From Cylindrotheca closterium (lineage: Eukaryota > Bacillariophyta > Bacillariophyceae > Bacillariales > Bacillariaceae): DNA of 64,000 nucleotides. Position 1 is the stretch's first letter; each line of letters begins with the position of its first letter. The translations under genes and the position numbers were made by a program. The notes below the pieces were generated by a model. The model was given only the letters and a program-made list of their open reading frames with translations, was not told where the DNA came from and made no database searches. The DNA lies in contig CAKOGP040002114.1 in the NCBI GenBank assembly GCA_933822405.4, positions 158,306-222,305 on the forward strand. Direction: 5' to 3'. Positions 53,587 to 63,801 of this stretch are shown piece after piece.

Positions 53587-54540
53587 ACCGTGTTCGATTT
53601 CCCAGAGTGTGGTTTGCAACTCTTCGCCGTTGTTTTCGAAATCTAAATTCCATCCTTATTAGTCTGGCTCATAACGCCACATCTTCCTACTCAAATCGAT
53701 CCATCATTTGAATCTACCGTACAGTAGAGACTTTCAACTTTCGGACATACGGTAGCGATAGTTACAGTATGGTAATGGCTTTCTGTATTTAAAAAAATTT
53801 AGTCAAATTATTCGAAACACAAATAGTACTGTAGTAGTTGTTTGTGCCACCCAAAGATATTTCAGTAGGCACAGACTGCAGTATCCGTACTGTTCGTTAT
53901 AAATGTCCCACCAGTACTCTGGAACCAGCAGTCTTGATTGTGACGCACAATTGGAATACATTGTTAGCAATAATGCGCTAGACGTGTGAGATTCATGACC
54001 TTCTCCAACACTGGTAAAATTACATTTCAATTCTTGCTTCGAGCGCACACGTCGACCCTTCCTTGTTGGATCCAGGAGCACTCAAAAAGCAGTGCAAGTA
54101 GATCAAAGAGGAATGGATGTCTCTCGTGTTCGCGCTTCTAATAAACGCATCACACATCAACAATTCATCCTGGTGCTTATTGTTGCATACTGGTACGGTG
54201 ACGATCAGTATGATCTTAGGGAACAGAGGAGACTTTTTCTCTTCATTGTTCTCTTTTTTTTGTCACCCAAGAAAACACAAACGGAAAGATGCCACGACGC
54301 CGAGAGAAAGAAGGCAGAGATGCGCCAAGCAAATAGCTCGGGAAGAGCGACGCAAACATAGCAGGGACACGTCATCTAGTAGATCTGACAACAAGGAGTC
54401 CAGCAGTGACAAAAGGGGAAAATGTCGATCTCGCAAAGGACGACTGACTTGACAGCAGTCATAACGCTGCACCAGGAGTAGTTGCTGCCACTGATTTGTC
54501 TCCAAGCAGATTGAAGAAATCCTCTAGTAAATCGAGATCC
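53587..54540. other. Intergenic region
   Basis: No supported gene between the broken vWD copy and the BspA-like remnants. Frames at about 54092-54452 are Arg/Lys-rich noise without motif. Confidence 0.35.
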
Positions 54541-54544
54541 TCTG

Positions 54545-55107
54545 ATGGGAAATCAAGCGATCGCAATTATCGCAGGGAAGGACGTTCCTTGGTTAGATGC
54601 AATGTTCCACAGCGCATTATCTTTCAACCAAGACCTATCACCATGGGACGTATCATCTGTCACTAACATGATAACAACTTTCCGTTCCGCAAAGGATGTT
54701 CTGGGGAGCAACATGTTTCAATCAAGACTTGTCATCATGGGACGTTTCTTCCTCTGTTATTAGCATGGTTGATATAATTGGCGAAGCACCCTCTTTCAAT
54801 GGAGTTGTGCCTTCATGGATTTTATCTTCTGTCCGTGGCATGAATGACATGTTCCGAGGCGCAAGATGAAACATAGTTCAATCAAGACATATCACTAGGG
54901 GACGTTTCTTCTGTCACCAGTATGGCACGAACGTTCCACAGTGCAACGCCCTTCAATCAAGACTTGTCATCATGCGATGTTTCATCTGTCAGAAATCTAA
55001 ATGAAGTTTTCACGCGTGCATCATCCTTCAATAAGGATCTTTGTCCATGTTGCTCGCTCATTCCTATAGTAGCATTTTTGCCAATACTGTATTGGTCTCA
55101 TGTTTGA
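54545..55107 (+). pseudogene. Remnant of a BspA-like (DUF285) leucine-rich-repeat gene
   Basis: Five degraded copies of the DUF285 repeat lie in changing frames. The first (about 54601) reads MFHSALSFNQDLSPWDVSSV, a good match to the MF-x2-A-x-SFNQDLS-WDVSSVT-x-M consensus. Later copies at about 54717, 54880, 54948 and 55029 share the core ttcaatcaagac...tcatgggacgtttc. At least two frameshifts and several stops separate them, and the last ends FNKDLCPCC. BspA-like repeats are common in surface proteins of bacteria and protists, and in diatoms they form large families. Here no continuous protein remains. A short expressed peptide cannot be excluded. Confidence 0.72.
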
Positions 55108-56247
55108 TGGCGCCAATACTAGTTGCTTTATAACAAAGTCCAATCTGAAATCCAAACCTTGGTTCGAATCCGCCAGGTCCATTTTGTTACGATCGTTGAT
55201 AAAATAAATGAAATGTCATGCATGAATACGAATCGATAATGTGAATACATTGTACGGTGTATGAGTATCAGCATCCTCTCACTTTTCTTTGATGTGTGAT
55301 GGAATTTTCATGGTGGCTCTGGTTCCTGCAATTATTCACTGCATTGAAGCAGTGCTTTTTCCCCTTTCGGTCAGTCCTCGTTGCAGTTCATCATTTCGAC
55401 GTATGCTATGAGAAGAAACTCCTTCACCAATGCTTTTCATCTGCGAAGCTACCGTACGAATACATACAGTATTTTGAAGAAACACAATTGAAGATGGTCG
55501 ACGTTGAGATGGTACTACGTTAGGGCTTTACAGCGAAGCGACGAAGGTTCGGTCAACAGACTTCGTAATTAGAGAATTTTTTTTTGCCAAGCCTCATCAT
55601 TTATGCGTAAAGTATCAACGAAGGTGCGTTTGCAGGGACCTCTTTGGGCCTGAAAAGTGTCATATATGGGATATATTACAATAATATACAGTGAGCTCAT
55701 GACAACAACACAACAAAACTGGGAAGAGAAAGAGACCAGATAAGGCAGCAACTGAGAGAATTCACGCGTTCATAGGTTGACACGTATTATACTGGTTCAG
55801 GTATTCAGACTGTGAATTCAGAAGTTGCGCCGCTGTGTTTCTATTTGATTCTGTTCAGAAGAATTCGCAATCAATCTGAAATCTGCCAACGCATATATAT
55901 CTTTTGGCTTCACGTCCACACGGACGAGCTTGTTGAAATACAATATTATTTAGTAGGGAAGGGACTGACTGGCTCATATCATTCACCATTCAACATTTTG
56001 AGCTGTACTGTGTCTGATTTGGCAGAGGTTTATTCAACAAGCACCTGGAGTGTACCAGATACAGAAACATAGTCTAACAGTTGACGGTTGACGGCTTCGA
56101 TCAGCTGAAACATACTGTAGGGCTACACAACAAGACCAGCGTTCGCATTCGGAAACAACAGAAGCAGAAACAATCCCATCAGCGCTTTGCTATTGCATTT
56201 GCCTCTGGGTGCTACTACTGCTTTCGCTACAGTATCTACATTAGACC
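55108..56247. other. Intergenic region
   Basis: No supported gene. A ggttcgaatcc at about 55161 resembles a tRNA T-loop box, but no acceptor or anticodon stem could be folded around it. Confidence 0.4.
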
Positions 56248-57243
56248 ATGGAATCCTCTCACCACCAATCATTCACCATGAATCATCACAACTCGAGATA
56301 TCACAACTCCTATGAAACATCAGCATCAGTGCCATCAGCACCATCAGCACCATCAGCACCGTCAGCACCATCAGCGTTACTACCCACGACCACTTCCTCA
56401 ATCTCCCTATCTTCGGAACCAATATCTACTACTGTAGAACAACCCTGCTATTCCTCAGGAGATATCCTCGCGGACTCTTACATGCCACTATCCACGTCCA
56501 CCAGTTCCAAGACTCGCAAAAAGAGTCGTTATTTCCGCACCAAGCCACAACATCAAGACCAACCACAACAGCCACAACAACCACAACTATATCCAACACC
56601 ACAGGATCATCGATTGGAAGCAGCGGAAAACAACAACAACAACAACAACAACAACAGCAACCTTGGCAAAAGTCAGGAACAACAACAACAACAACACTCT
56701 TCAATAATACCACCACCATCATTTGTCACGGTGGATGAGTCCTCCCATCGATCCATTCGAAGGAGGGGTGCCGCCGGGTATTCAGAACTTCTTAAATCAG
56801 CCTTCGAGGCAAGTATGAACTTTGACATCGACTTTGACGACGATGATGACGACGACGACGATGCAGACGATAATTATCGTATTCAGCGTCGAAGACAGGA
56901 GGATGATGATTATTCGAGCATTCGATCCGATTGTACCAGTCAAGAAGAGTACTTTGACCGCAAACGGAGGCGGAGTCTATCATCCATCGCCAGCGGTTCC
57001 TCGTCGAATGGATTCCCGGCTATGAGTAGCACAACTCATCATGCACCAATTATAAACAACAACACATCATATCATGGCAACAAGCGCCGAAGGACCAGCA
57101 TCTTTCTCGGATCCATGTTTCAGGGGATGGAATTGCAAACGCAAACGAACAGCAACAACACTACATCGACGGCCACACCACCCAACAGCAACAGCAACTG
57201 TGCCGCCGTGCCAGTAAGCATGGCTGCCACCAACAAGCCATGA
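56248..57243 (+). CDS. Low-complexity, NLS-containing hypothetical protein
   Basis: 331 residues, one exon. Made almost entirely of biased segments: PSAPSAPSAPSAPS (about 29-42), Gln/Pro repeats (100-117), nine Asn (about 127-135), Gln run, an Asp run of nine or more (about 197-206), and several basic clusters RKKSR, RRRGAAG, RKRRRS and KRRRTS of nuclear type. One possibly folded stretch is GYSELLKSAFEASMNFDIDF (about 178-197). The pattern suits a transcription regulator or disordered nuclear protein, but no DNA-binding domain is visible. The frame is kept across all the triplet runs, which argues that it is translated. Confidence 0.55.
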   Translation: MESSHHQSFTMNHHNSRYHNSYETSASVPSAPSAPSAPSAPSALLPTTTSSISLSSEPISTTVEQPCYSSGDILADSYMPLSTSTSSKTRKKSRYFRTKPQHQDQPQQPQQPQLYPTPQDHRLEAAENNNNNNNNNSNLGKSQEQQQQQHSSIIPPPSFVTVDESSHRSIRRRGAAGYSELLKSAFEASMNFDIDFDDDDDDDDDADDNYRIQRRRQEDDDYSSIRSDCTSQEEYFDRKRRRSLSSIASGSSSNGFPAMSSTTHHAPIINNNTSYHGNKRRRTSIFLGSMFQGMELQTQTNSNNTTSTATPPNSNSNCAAVPVSMAATNKP

Positions 57244-57845
57244 CACATGATTTTTATTTAGCTCATTATTTTTAATCTTGTTTGGGCTGGCTTGGGGCAG
57301 GGGGGCAAGCAGAACAAGACATGGAACTTTCATTACGTGAAGAATATAACACAATCAAGCAGAGTTTTGCTACTTTAAAAGTCATCACCATAATAATCCT
57401 GCATGTATTCGTACTCTTCTTGCTCCTTACTCTTCGATCTAATAACTTGTTTAGAGTTGGGTCAACTTAATGACCAGTCCTACTCCAGGCTGGCCAAAGT
57501 TAAAGTTGGTTGCCTTGTCATCAGCATGCTTCCTATGATGCCTACCATGTGGGTAGACGAACTCGACCTCATTTTCCATACAGCAAGCTCCCATCGCTAG
57601 AGAAGTATGCACTAATATTTCAAACCTTTACCAAAAACTTGGCTAGAACCCAAAGAGACATTACATCCATACAGCACTTTACTACTACTTGTCACAAAAT
57701 ACAATTGATTGCATAACATTGTACAGACAGTACGAAAGAAGTTCTACGATTGATCGTCAATTATGGTATCATTTTTTATATAATTCTTAAAAAATAAGTG
57801 TATGCTATCGATACTCCACCGAAATAATAATCCACTCGTCTTCTA
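57244..57845. other. Convergent 3' intergenic region
   Basis: AT-rich spacer without a supported gene. Confidence 0.4.
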
Positions 57846-60800
57846 CTAAAGATTCAACCAAGCACCCTGCATACTGTTTGCAAGATCGTTGGTAGCCACT
57901 GGTTCTTTTGGTCGAAACTTCTCACCAGCAAACTGAATCACCTTACCAATTTGTTTTGGAAGTTGTTTTGGAAGCCCTCCCTTCTTCTTTTCTGCTTTCA
58001 GTTGCAGCTCATGAAGCATCTCTTCAACATTCACAAGCTCGGACTCGACAACTAACTTTTGTTGTTCCATAGTGGCCAAGACTTCTTTCGTTTCAAGTGC
58101 CAACTGTTCTGTTTCTCGAAGTTGGTCCTGTGCACTCTGCCAGGAAGATGTAGTACCTTGCAATACACGCTGCATTTCAGACTTGCTGGATTCCAGCATG
58201 ACTACCTTGCCAATCAAAAGAAGGACAAGAGTAGCAACCAAGAAACGGCCTGCCTTGGAAGCTGCTGTAGTTTCTACCTTTACTGCGGTGGCATCTTCCG
58301 TTTTCAAATCCAAGTTTCGCGATGCGACCGTCTCCTTTGCTTCTTCGGCGGCCTTCTTGCTCGCCTCCAATTCCGCGACCTTGCTGTCGTAGTCAGCTTG
58401 GAGCTTTGAAACGACAGAATCCTTGGCCTCTTCTGCATCCTTCTTGCTTGCTTCCAATTCCGCCAGCTTGCTGTCGTATTCGGCTTGAAGATTTGAAACC
58501 ATGGAAGCCTTGGCCTCTTCGGCAGCCGTCTTGCTTGCTTCCAATTCTGCCACCTTGTCGTCGAATTCAGCTTGAAGCTTCGAAACGACCAAATCCTTCT
58601 CTTCTCGAGACTTCTTACTCGCTTCAACAGCGGCTACAGTCTTGTCATAATCAGCTTGAAGTTTCGAAATGATCATTTCTTTTTCTTCTTGAGCCTTCTT
58701 GCTTGCTTCGACAGCAGCTGCCATTTCGTCGCATTCAGCTTGAAGCTTTGCGACGATAGAGTCTTTCTCCTCTTGTGCCTTCTTGCCTTCTTCATGAGTT
58801 GCGACCAAATCGTCATAATCGACTTGCAACTTCTGGAATGTAGCTTGGACGTCATTCAATTGTTTTGTCAAGGCGTTCTGCTTTTCTTGTTCAATAGAAA
58901 GTGCACTTTTCACCTCGGCAAGTTTGGCCTCGTGGCTCGCAACTTGATCAGCGAGAGCCTGCTTCTCACTTTGGGCAGCAGCAGCTTCGGCTTCGCGCTC
59001 ACTGGTAACAGTCTTGAGAGTTTCGCTCAGATTCTTGATCTTCTCTTGTTCCGCTTCAATAATCTTGTCCTTGTCAGATGCGGATGCCGCAACTTGCTCT
59101 TGGAGGCTGTTGATTTGCTGCAGCAAGTCTTCCTTCTCGACAACCAGCTGATCTTTCTCGGCATTTGAAGTTTCAAATTCCCCACGCAGCTCTTTCAAGC
59201 TTGTTTCGACCTTCTCCTTCTGTCCAACAAACATATCATTCAAGAATCTCGTCGCTCGAACTTCACCTTGGAGGGAAAGAATCTTAGTCTCAAGGTCCTC
59301 CTTAGTCTCAACAAGACGTTGTTTGGCATAGCTCAACTCGCACGATTCTTCGGTCAAAGATTTCAACCTGGCTGCTAAGTTCTTCTTCTCCCCAATTTCC
59401 TTGGACAAAGCAGCTTCGTGCTCACGGCGCAACTCCTCGACACCTGCTTCTTGCTTCTCGAGGCTGCTGAGAAGGTTGCTCTTTTCATTTTCAAGGGTCT
59501 TCACAGCCGATCCCAAATCCTCGAGCTTTGCCAAAGCTGACGCTAGCTTCGTCTCGCTTGCTTCTGCAACTGCAGAAATTTCGGCGTACTCAGCAGACAA
59601 CTTGTGGTGAGCCAATTGCATGTCCGAAAGCTCTTGGGTTAAGGCATCGTGGGCAATCTTTTCATTGGCCACGACGGTATTGAGTTCATCCACCCGAGAC
59701 TTCTCGTGAGACAGCTCGTGTTCGAGAGCTTCTTTCTCAGCCTTTGCGGCGCGAGCATCACTTTTTCGAGCATTTTCAACTTCACTCAACTCGACTGTCA
59801 ACCGCTTGGTTTGCGCCTTCTCGGCACTCAACATTCGCTCTTGAATCATATTAGTTGCAGTTATTTGTTGTTGCAAAGAGCCCACTTGCATCTTGAGTTC
59901 GTTCTTCTCCTCCCCATGGGCTTTCTCAGCTTCTTGTTGTTTTTGTTTGATCTGAACAATTTCGTCTTGCTGCGACTTGCACCCCCTTCGAAGATCATTT
60001 GTTTCGTGTTGAAGATTCTTCACCTCGGCCTTCAGATCCTTCGCTTGGTCTTGGCTTGCTGCAATTTGGTTCTTGTAAATGGCGTGCAAACTTGTGACTT
60101 GGTTTTGATGGGCTGTCTTCATGGCATCCATGTGTTTCGACAGATTGCTCAGTTCTTCTTCCTTTGCATTCAGCTTGTCAGAGTACTCCGATCGAGCTTT
60201 CTCGAGTTCTTCTTCGTTTGCCTTGATTTGGGCTATCATTGCCTCGTTTTTCGCCTTGGCTTCTGTCATCTCGCGTTCATACTCATCAGCACGCTCTTTG
60301 GAATTCCTTTCAATGATCTCCTTGCCCAGTTCTTCATCGAAATCGAGAAGCTCTCGCTTGAGCTTTTCGTTTTCGCGTTCAACACGCTTGAGTTGGGCTT
60401 CATGGTGCTCTTTGAGCTCAGCAACCTCACTCTCAAGGTTGTCAATACGGTCACGGTGGACACTGGCAATCACCTTGTACTCGGCTTCCAGTTCCTTGAT
60501 TTTCTCCTGATGCTCGGTGAGGTGAGTCTTGAGTTGGTCGATTTCCTTCTCAAAGTCGCGAACTTGGGCCGCGTGATTATTTTGGGCTTCCTCAAGTTCT
60601 TTTTTCAAAGCGGCGACCTTGTCCTGTTCATCATACAAAGCATCTTCGTATTCCTCCTCTTTCTTTCGGATGGCTTGTTGCAAATGCCAGATCTTTGAAG
60701 ACATTTTCCCCTTGGCTTCAAGAGTACGACTCATCTCCTCCTCCCGCTTGGCAATGGTAGCACGGGCAGACTTGATTGCTGCTGCATCTTCAGTAGCTTG

Positions 60801-62717
60801 CTTGGAGGACGATTGTCGGAGATTGAAGACCTCGGACATGAGTTTTCCCTTGGCTTGGAGTGTGCGGCTCATTTCTTCTTCTCTCTTTTCCAGGGCGGCT
60901 TTTTTCGTTTCCAGTTCCTTGGTCAATTCAGCTTCCTTCTTCTGGGAGGACTGCTTCAAGTTGAAGAGTTCGGAAGAAAGCTTACCCTTGGCAACGAGAG
61001 CGGCGCTCATCTCTTCCTCGCGCTTTATACGCTTTGCGGCTTCCTCGCCAACAGCCTTCTTTACCTCTTCGTCCTTGTCTCGAAGGCTTTTCTCTAGGTT
61101 AAACACCTTGGACATGAGTTTTCCCTTGGCTTCGAGTGTGCGGCTCATTTCCTCTTCTCGTTTCGCTGTCGCTGCTCGTTCAGTCTCCAATGCCTCCGTG
61201 AACTCCTTTTCCATCTTTGAGTACTTTTGCTTCAAGTTGAAAAGCTCCGACATGAGTTTTCCCTTGGCAGCAAGAGTGCGGCTCATTTCTTCTTCTCGCT
61301 TGGCAAGAGCTGCTCGTTCAATTCTCAATTCCTTCTCCAGCTCCGCCTCGCGCTTGGCCAGAGTTTGCCTCAGGTTGAAAACCTCAGAAGAAAGCTTTCC
61401 CTTTGCCGCTAAAGTGCGACTCATTTCTTCTTCGCGCTTGGCCAAGGCTGCTTGTTCCTTATCCAGGGCAGTCTTGAGTTCAGTCTCCCTTTTGGCAGAG
61501 GATTGCTTGAGGTTGAAGACCTCGGACATTAGTTTTCCTTTGGCTTGGAGTGTGCGGCTCATTTCCTCTTCGCGCTTGAGAGTAGCGGCATGTTCGGCTT
61601 CTAGGGCTGCCTTGTGTTCTATCTCCTTCTCTCTAAGAGTCTTCTTTAAGTTGAAGAGTTCCGACATGAGCTTGCCCTTGGCAGTAAGAGTTCGGCTCAT
61701 CTCTTCTTCTCTTTTGGTAATAGCTGCTCGCTCGTCTTCCAATGCCATCTTGTACTCCATTTCCTTTTGCTCCATAGTCTGCTGGAGAATAAAGAGCTTG
61801 GAAGAAACTCTCCCCTTTTCTCCAAGAGCTCGGCTCAAATGCTCTTCACGAGATTCAAGAGCAGCCTTTTCGGCCTCGAGAATCTTCTCTTGTTCGAGCA
61901 TCAGTTGCATGTCCTTGACTTGTTGATCTTCCAGCTGTTCAATCTTGTATTGTTGAGCCTTCATCTTTCTGACCATGGAATCTTTCTCGTGCTGTGCAGC
62001 ACTGAGAGTCTGATAATGCTTGACCTTCAAGAGTTCAATATTTTCCATCAGCTTTTGCTTCTTCTCGTACTCGGCAACGATGGCAGTCATGTGCTCCTTG
62101 GCAATGCGATCCAATGCCTCTCGTTGATTCTCGCACTTGCGGGCAAGTAACTCGGTCTCCTTCTCAAAACGGTTCTTTTCGATGCTATAGTTGGCTTGGA
62201 GCACCTTCATCTCTTCCTTTGACACGCCGGCCGTTTGAGACTCGTTCGTATTCGCTGTTAGACTGTCTTCTTCAGCAGCGTGGGCGGCGGCTTCTCTGGC
62301 AGCAAGCTTCTTGAGTCTTTCGGCGAGTCTCTTTTCAATTGACGCTCGCTCTTTCCTAGCTCTCTGAATGGCACCTTCCTTATTGGCAGATGGCTTGACG
62401 GCGCTATCCAGGCGAGCCTTCGAAGGCACGCTATCTGATGGAATCAAAGATAGAACATCTTCTAATCTTTTTCCAGATGGTGTGTGTGGAGACTCAGAAT
62501 AGTCGGAAACTCCTCCAAGGCTGTCGTCAAGCGACAACATGGTCGTTTCCATTGTGTGATCGGCAGATCCATGGGACCCATTCAGCTTGTAATTGTCCCG
62601 AAGGACACTCACATCGGTTAGGGGGGCATCTGAGTTCATTTCTTTCAACTCGTTCAATTCGTATTCTCTCTCTGATTCTTCTATGATGGACGATTGGGTA
62701 TCACCCATTGGCGGCAT
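57846..62717 (-). CDS. Giant coiled-coil membrane protein with nine 46-residue repeats
   Basis: 1623 residues from ATG 62717 (MPPMGDTQSS); an in-frame ATG at 62759 would add 14. Residues about 115-1490 are nearly all predicted coiled coil, rich in Glu, Lys, Ala and Leu. Residues about 290-703 contain nine tandem copies of a 46-residue unit headed REEEMSRTL-x-AKGKLMS, each ending E[LV]FNL[KR]Q. A second set of about six 28-31-residue units (with KLQA[ED]YDSK and ELEASKKAAEEAK) precedes one membrane span, GRFLVATLVLLLIGKVVML, about 115 residues from the C-terminus. The layout is like golgins or other tethers anchored near the C-terminus, though a post-anchor tail of this length is longer than in classical tail-anchored proteins. 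No motor or enzyme domain. Role as a Golgi, nuclear-envelope or plastid-surface tether is inference. Confidence 0.78.
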   Translation of the reverse strand: MPPMGDTQSSIIEESEREYELNELKEMNSDAPLTDVSVLRDNYKLNGSHGSADHTMETTMLSLDDSLGGVSDYSESPHTPSGKRLEDVLSLIPSDSVPSKARLDSAVKPSANKEGAIQRARKERASIEKRLAERLKKLAAREAAAHAAEEDSLTANTNESQTAGVSKEEMKVLQANYSIEKNRFEKETELLARKCENQREALDRIAKEHMTAIVAEYEKKQKLMENIELLKVKHYQTLSAAQHEKDSMVRKMKAQQYKIEQLEDQQVKDMQLMLEQEKILEAEKAALESREEHLSRALGEKGRVSSKLFILQQTMEQKEMEYKMALEDERAAITKREEEMSRTLTAKGKLMSELFNLKKTLREKEIEHKAALEAEHAATLKREEEMSRTLQAKGKLMSEVFNLKQSSAKRETELKTALDKEQAALAKREEEMSRTLAAKGKLSSEVFNLRQTLAKREAELEKELRIERAALAKREEEMSRTLAAKGKLMSELFNLKQKYSKMEKEFTEALETERAATAKREEEMSRTLEAKGKLMSKVFNLEKSLRDKDEEVKKAVGEEAAKRIKREEEMSAALVAKGKLSSELFNLKQSSQKKEAELTKELETKKAALEKREEEMSRTLQAKGKLMSEVFNLRQSSSKQATEDAAAIKSARATIAKREEEMSRTLEAKGKMSSKIWHLQQAIRKKEEEYEDALYDEQDKVAALKKELEEAQNNHAAQVRDFEKEIDQLKTHLTEHQEKIKELEAEYKVIASVHRDRIDNLESEVAELKEHHEAQLKRVERENEKLKRELLDFDEELGKEIIERNSKERADEYEREMTEAKAKNEAMIAQIKANEEELEKARSEYSDKLNAKEEELSNLSKHMDAMKTAHQNQVTSLHAIYKNQIAASQDQAKDLKAEVKNLQHETNDLRRGCKSQQDEIVQIKQKQQEAEKAHGEEKNELKMQVGSLQQQITATNMIQERMLSAEKAQTKRLTVELSEVENARKSDARAAKAEKEALEHELSHEKSRVDELNTVVANEKIAHDALTQELSDMQLAHHKLSAEYAEISAVAEASETKLASALAKLEDLGSAVKTLENEKSNLLSSLEKQEAGVEELRREHEAALSKEIGEKKNLAARLKSLTEESCELSYAKQRLVETKEDLETKILSLQGEVRATRFLNDMFVGQKEKVETSLKELRGEFETSNAEKDQLVVEKEDLLQQINSLQEQVAASASDKDKIIEAEQEKIKNLSETLKTVTSEREAEAAAAQSEKQALADQVASHEAKLAEVKSALSIEQEKQNALTKQLNDVQATFQKLQVDYDDLVATHEEGKKAQEEKDSIVAKLQAECDEMAAAVEASKKAQEEKEMIISKLQADYDKTVAAVEASKKSREEKDLVVSKLQAEFDDKVAELEASKTAAEEAKASMVSNLQAEYDSKLAELEASKKDAEEAKDSVVSKLQADYDSKVAELEASKKAAEEAKETVASRNLDLKTEDATAVKVETTAASKAGRFLVATLVLLLIGKVVMLESSKSEMQRVLQGTTSSWQSAQDQLRETEQLALETKEVLATMEQQKLVVESELVNVEEMLHELQLKAEKKKGGLPKQLPKQIGKVIQFAGEKFRPKEPVATNDLANSMQGAWLNL
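58330..58800 (-). repeat. Tandem 28-31-residue coiled-coil repeats
   Basis: About six units near the membrane anchor of the coiled-coil protein, with the core KLQA[ED]-[YCF]-D and [AV]-E-ASKK. Four earlier-type units are 28 residues (four heptads), the later ones slightly longer, suggesting slippage between heptads. Confidence 0.7.
60609..61850 (-). repeat. Nine tandem 138-bp (46-residue) coiled-coil repeats
   Basis: Units begin with R-E-E-E-M-S-R-T-L, then x-A-K-G-K-L. The first copy (REEHLSRALGEKGRVSSKLF) and the ninth (ending KIWHLQQA) are the most divergent. Forty-six residues is not a multiple of seven, but equals five heptads plus one hendecad. Confidence 0.85.
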
Positions 62718-62759
62718 CACAAAAATTGTGAATGGATCCGCCAATTTGGAATGGATCAC

Positions 62760-63801
62760 AAATCACCAGTCATTTTGACATACGCGTACGTGGCCTTTCT
62801 ACGTAAAGGATACGGGCCCTATCGTTGCGCATTATGCGTTATTGACAAAAGCAGCTATGACACCGGGATTCTACGTTACTACCGGCAGGTAGTAAGTAGC
62901 CTTCAATTCTCGCCAAAAGAATTTAGCAAGAAAAAGAACGTGTTCTAATGACACCTGTTCGTTTCGCGAAAATCTTAAATGAACTACCATTACGTGCAAA
63001 CCGTACATTAAGTACAATCGAGAACGTCAAATAAGCCCAAAATAGTCGTTATTCAGCAACAAAGCGCACGGAAAGTGACGTAACTAGGAAAAATTTGTCA
63101 AAGAAGAGAAGCCTTTCAACGTTTCGATCATTGGACGGTTGATTCGCGAAGGTGGCCCGCGCCAATTTCTACTTAATGAGGCTTTTCTTCAGATAGTTGA
63201 ACTTAGGGGAAGCGGTGACTTTTCATTTATAAAAAGTGACCAAATCAGTTGTTCTCGGGTGGAAACAACTCTCTGTGCAGATGCCAGAGACAGGCCCAAG
63301 ACAGACATTTCACATCATGATACTTGTAGGGATTTCGTGGACATCGTGAGACAAAATGACGCACCATAGCTACTACCGGTACATGCAGTTGATGAAGAGA
63401 AAGCAAGAACCTCAGTACCGGTCGTCACAATTGGGTGGAGTTTGTGAGGAGCAATTCTTCCAACTGTAACTATATCGGCATTGTAAAAGAATAACCAGCT
63501 ACTTTTAAGTGAATGCAGTACCAGGTACACGGTGGTGGCTATTCAATTTTACTGCTTTTGCCATTGATGATGCTACAGCAAGTACTCTCCCATTCGTCTT
63601 CACTTGCGTCACTCATGAGTGGCAACGATTTCAAATTGCAAATACGACAAGGATTCCCTATGGGAGGCTTCCGCACCAGCTTCCTCTTTCATGTCCAGGT
63701 GTTTGGAGCAGCACATAGCACAAAGGAAAAAAACGTTGCTCTTGTACAATCCGTAGTCAAATATTGATACTCCATACCCCAAATACCCAATGTCATTCTT
63801 G
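62760..63801. other. Intergenic region
   Basis: About 1 kb with no supported gene. Short frames at 63139-63369 and 63509-63767 lack motifs and overlap others. accggta motifs recur near 63376 and 63416. Confidence 0.4.

Noticed and set aside
53428..53646. 72-codon frame with ETVSKPPS repeats
   Set aside because: Only the 24-bp tandem repeat makes it look structured; no start context or conserved part.
55141..55180. tRNA-like T-loop box (ggttcgaatcc)
   Set aside because: No matching acceptor, D or anticodon stems could be found within 80 nt upstream, and the T stem itself pairs poorly.
60619..61926. 435-codon plus-strand frame across the coiled-coil repeats
   Set aside because: Antisense shadow of the tandem repeats; low-complexity Ser/Leu translation repeating with the same period.
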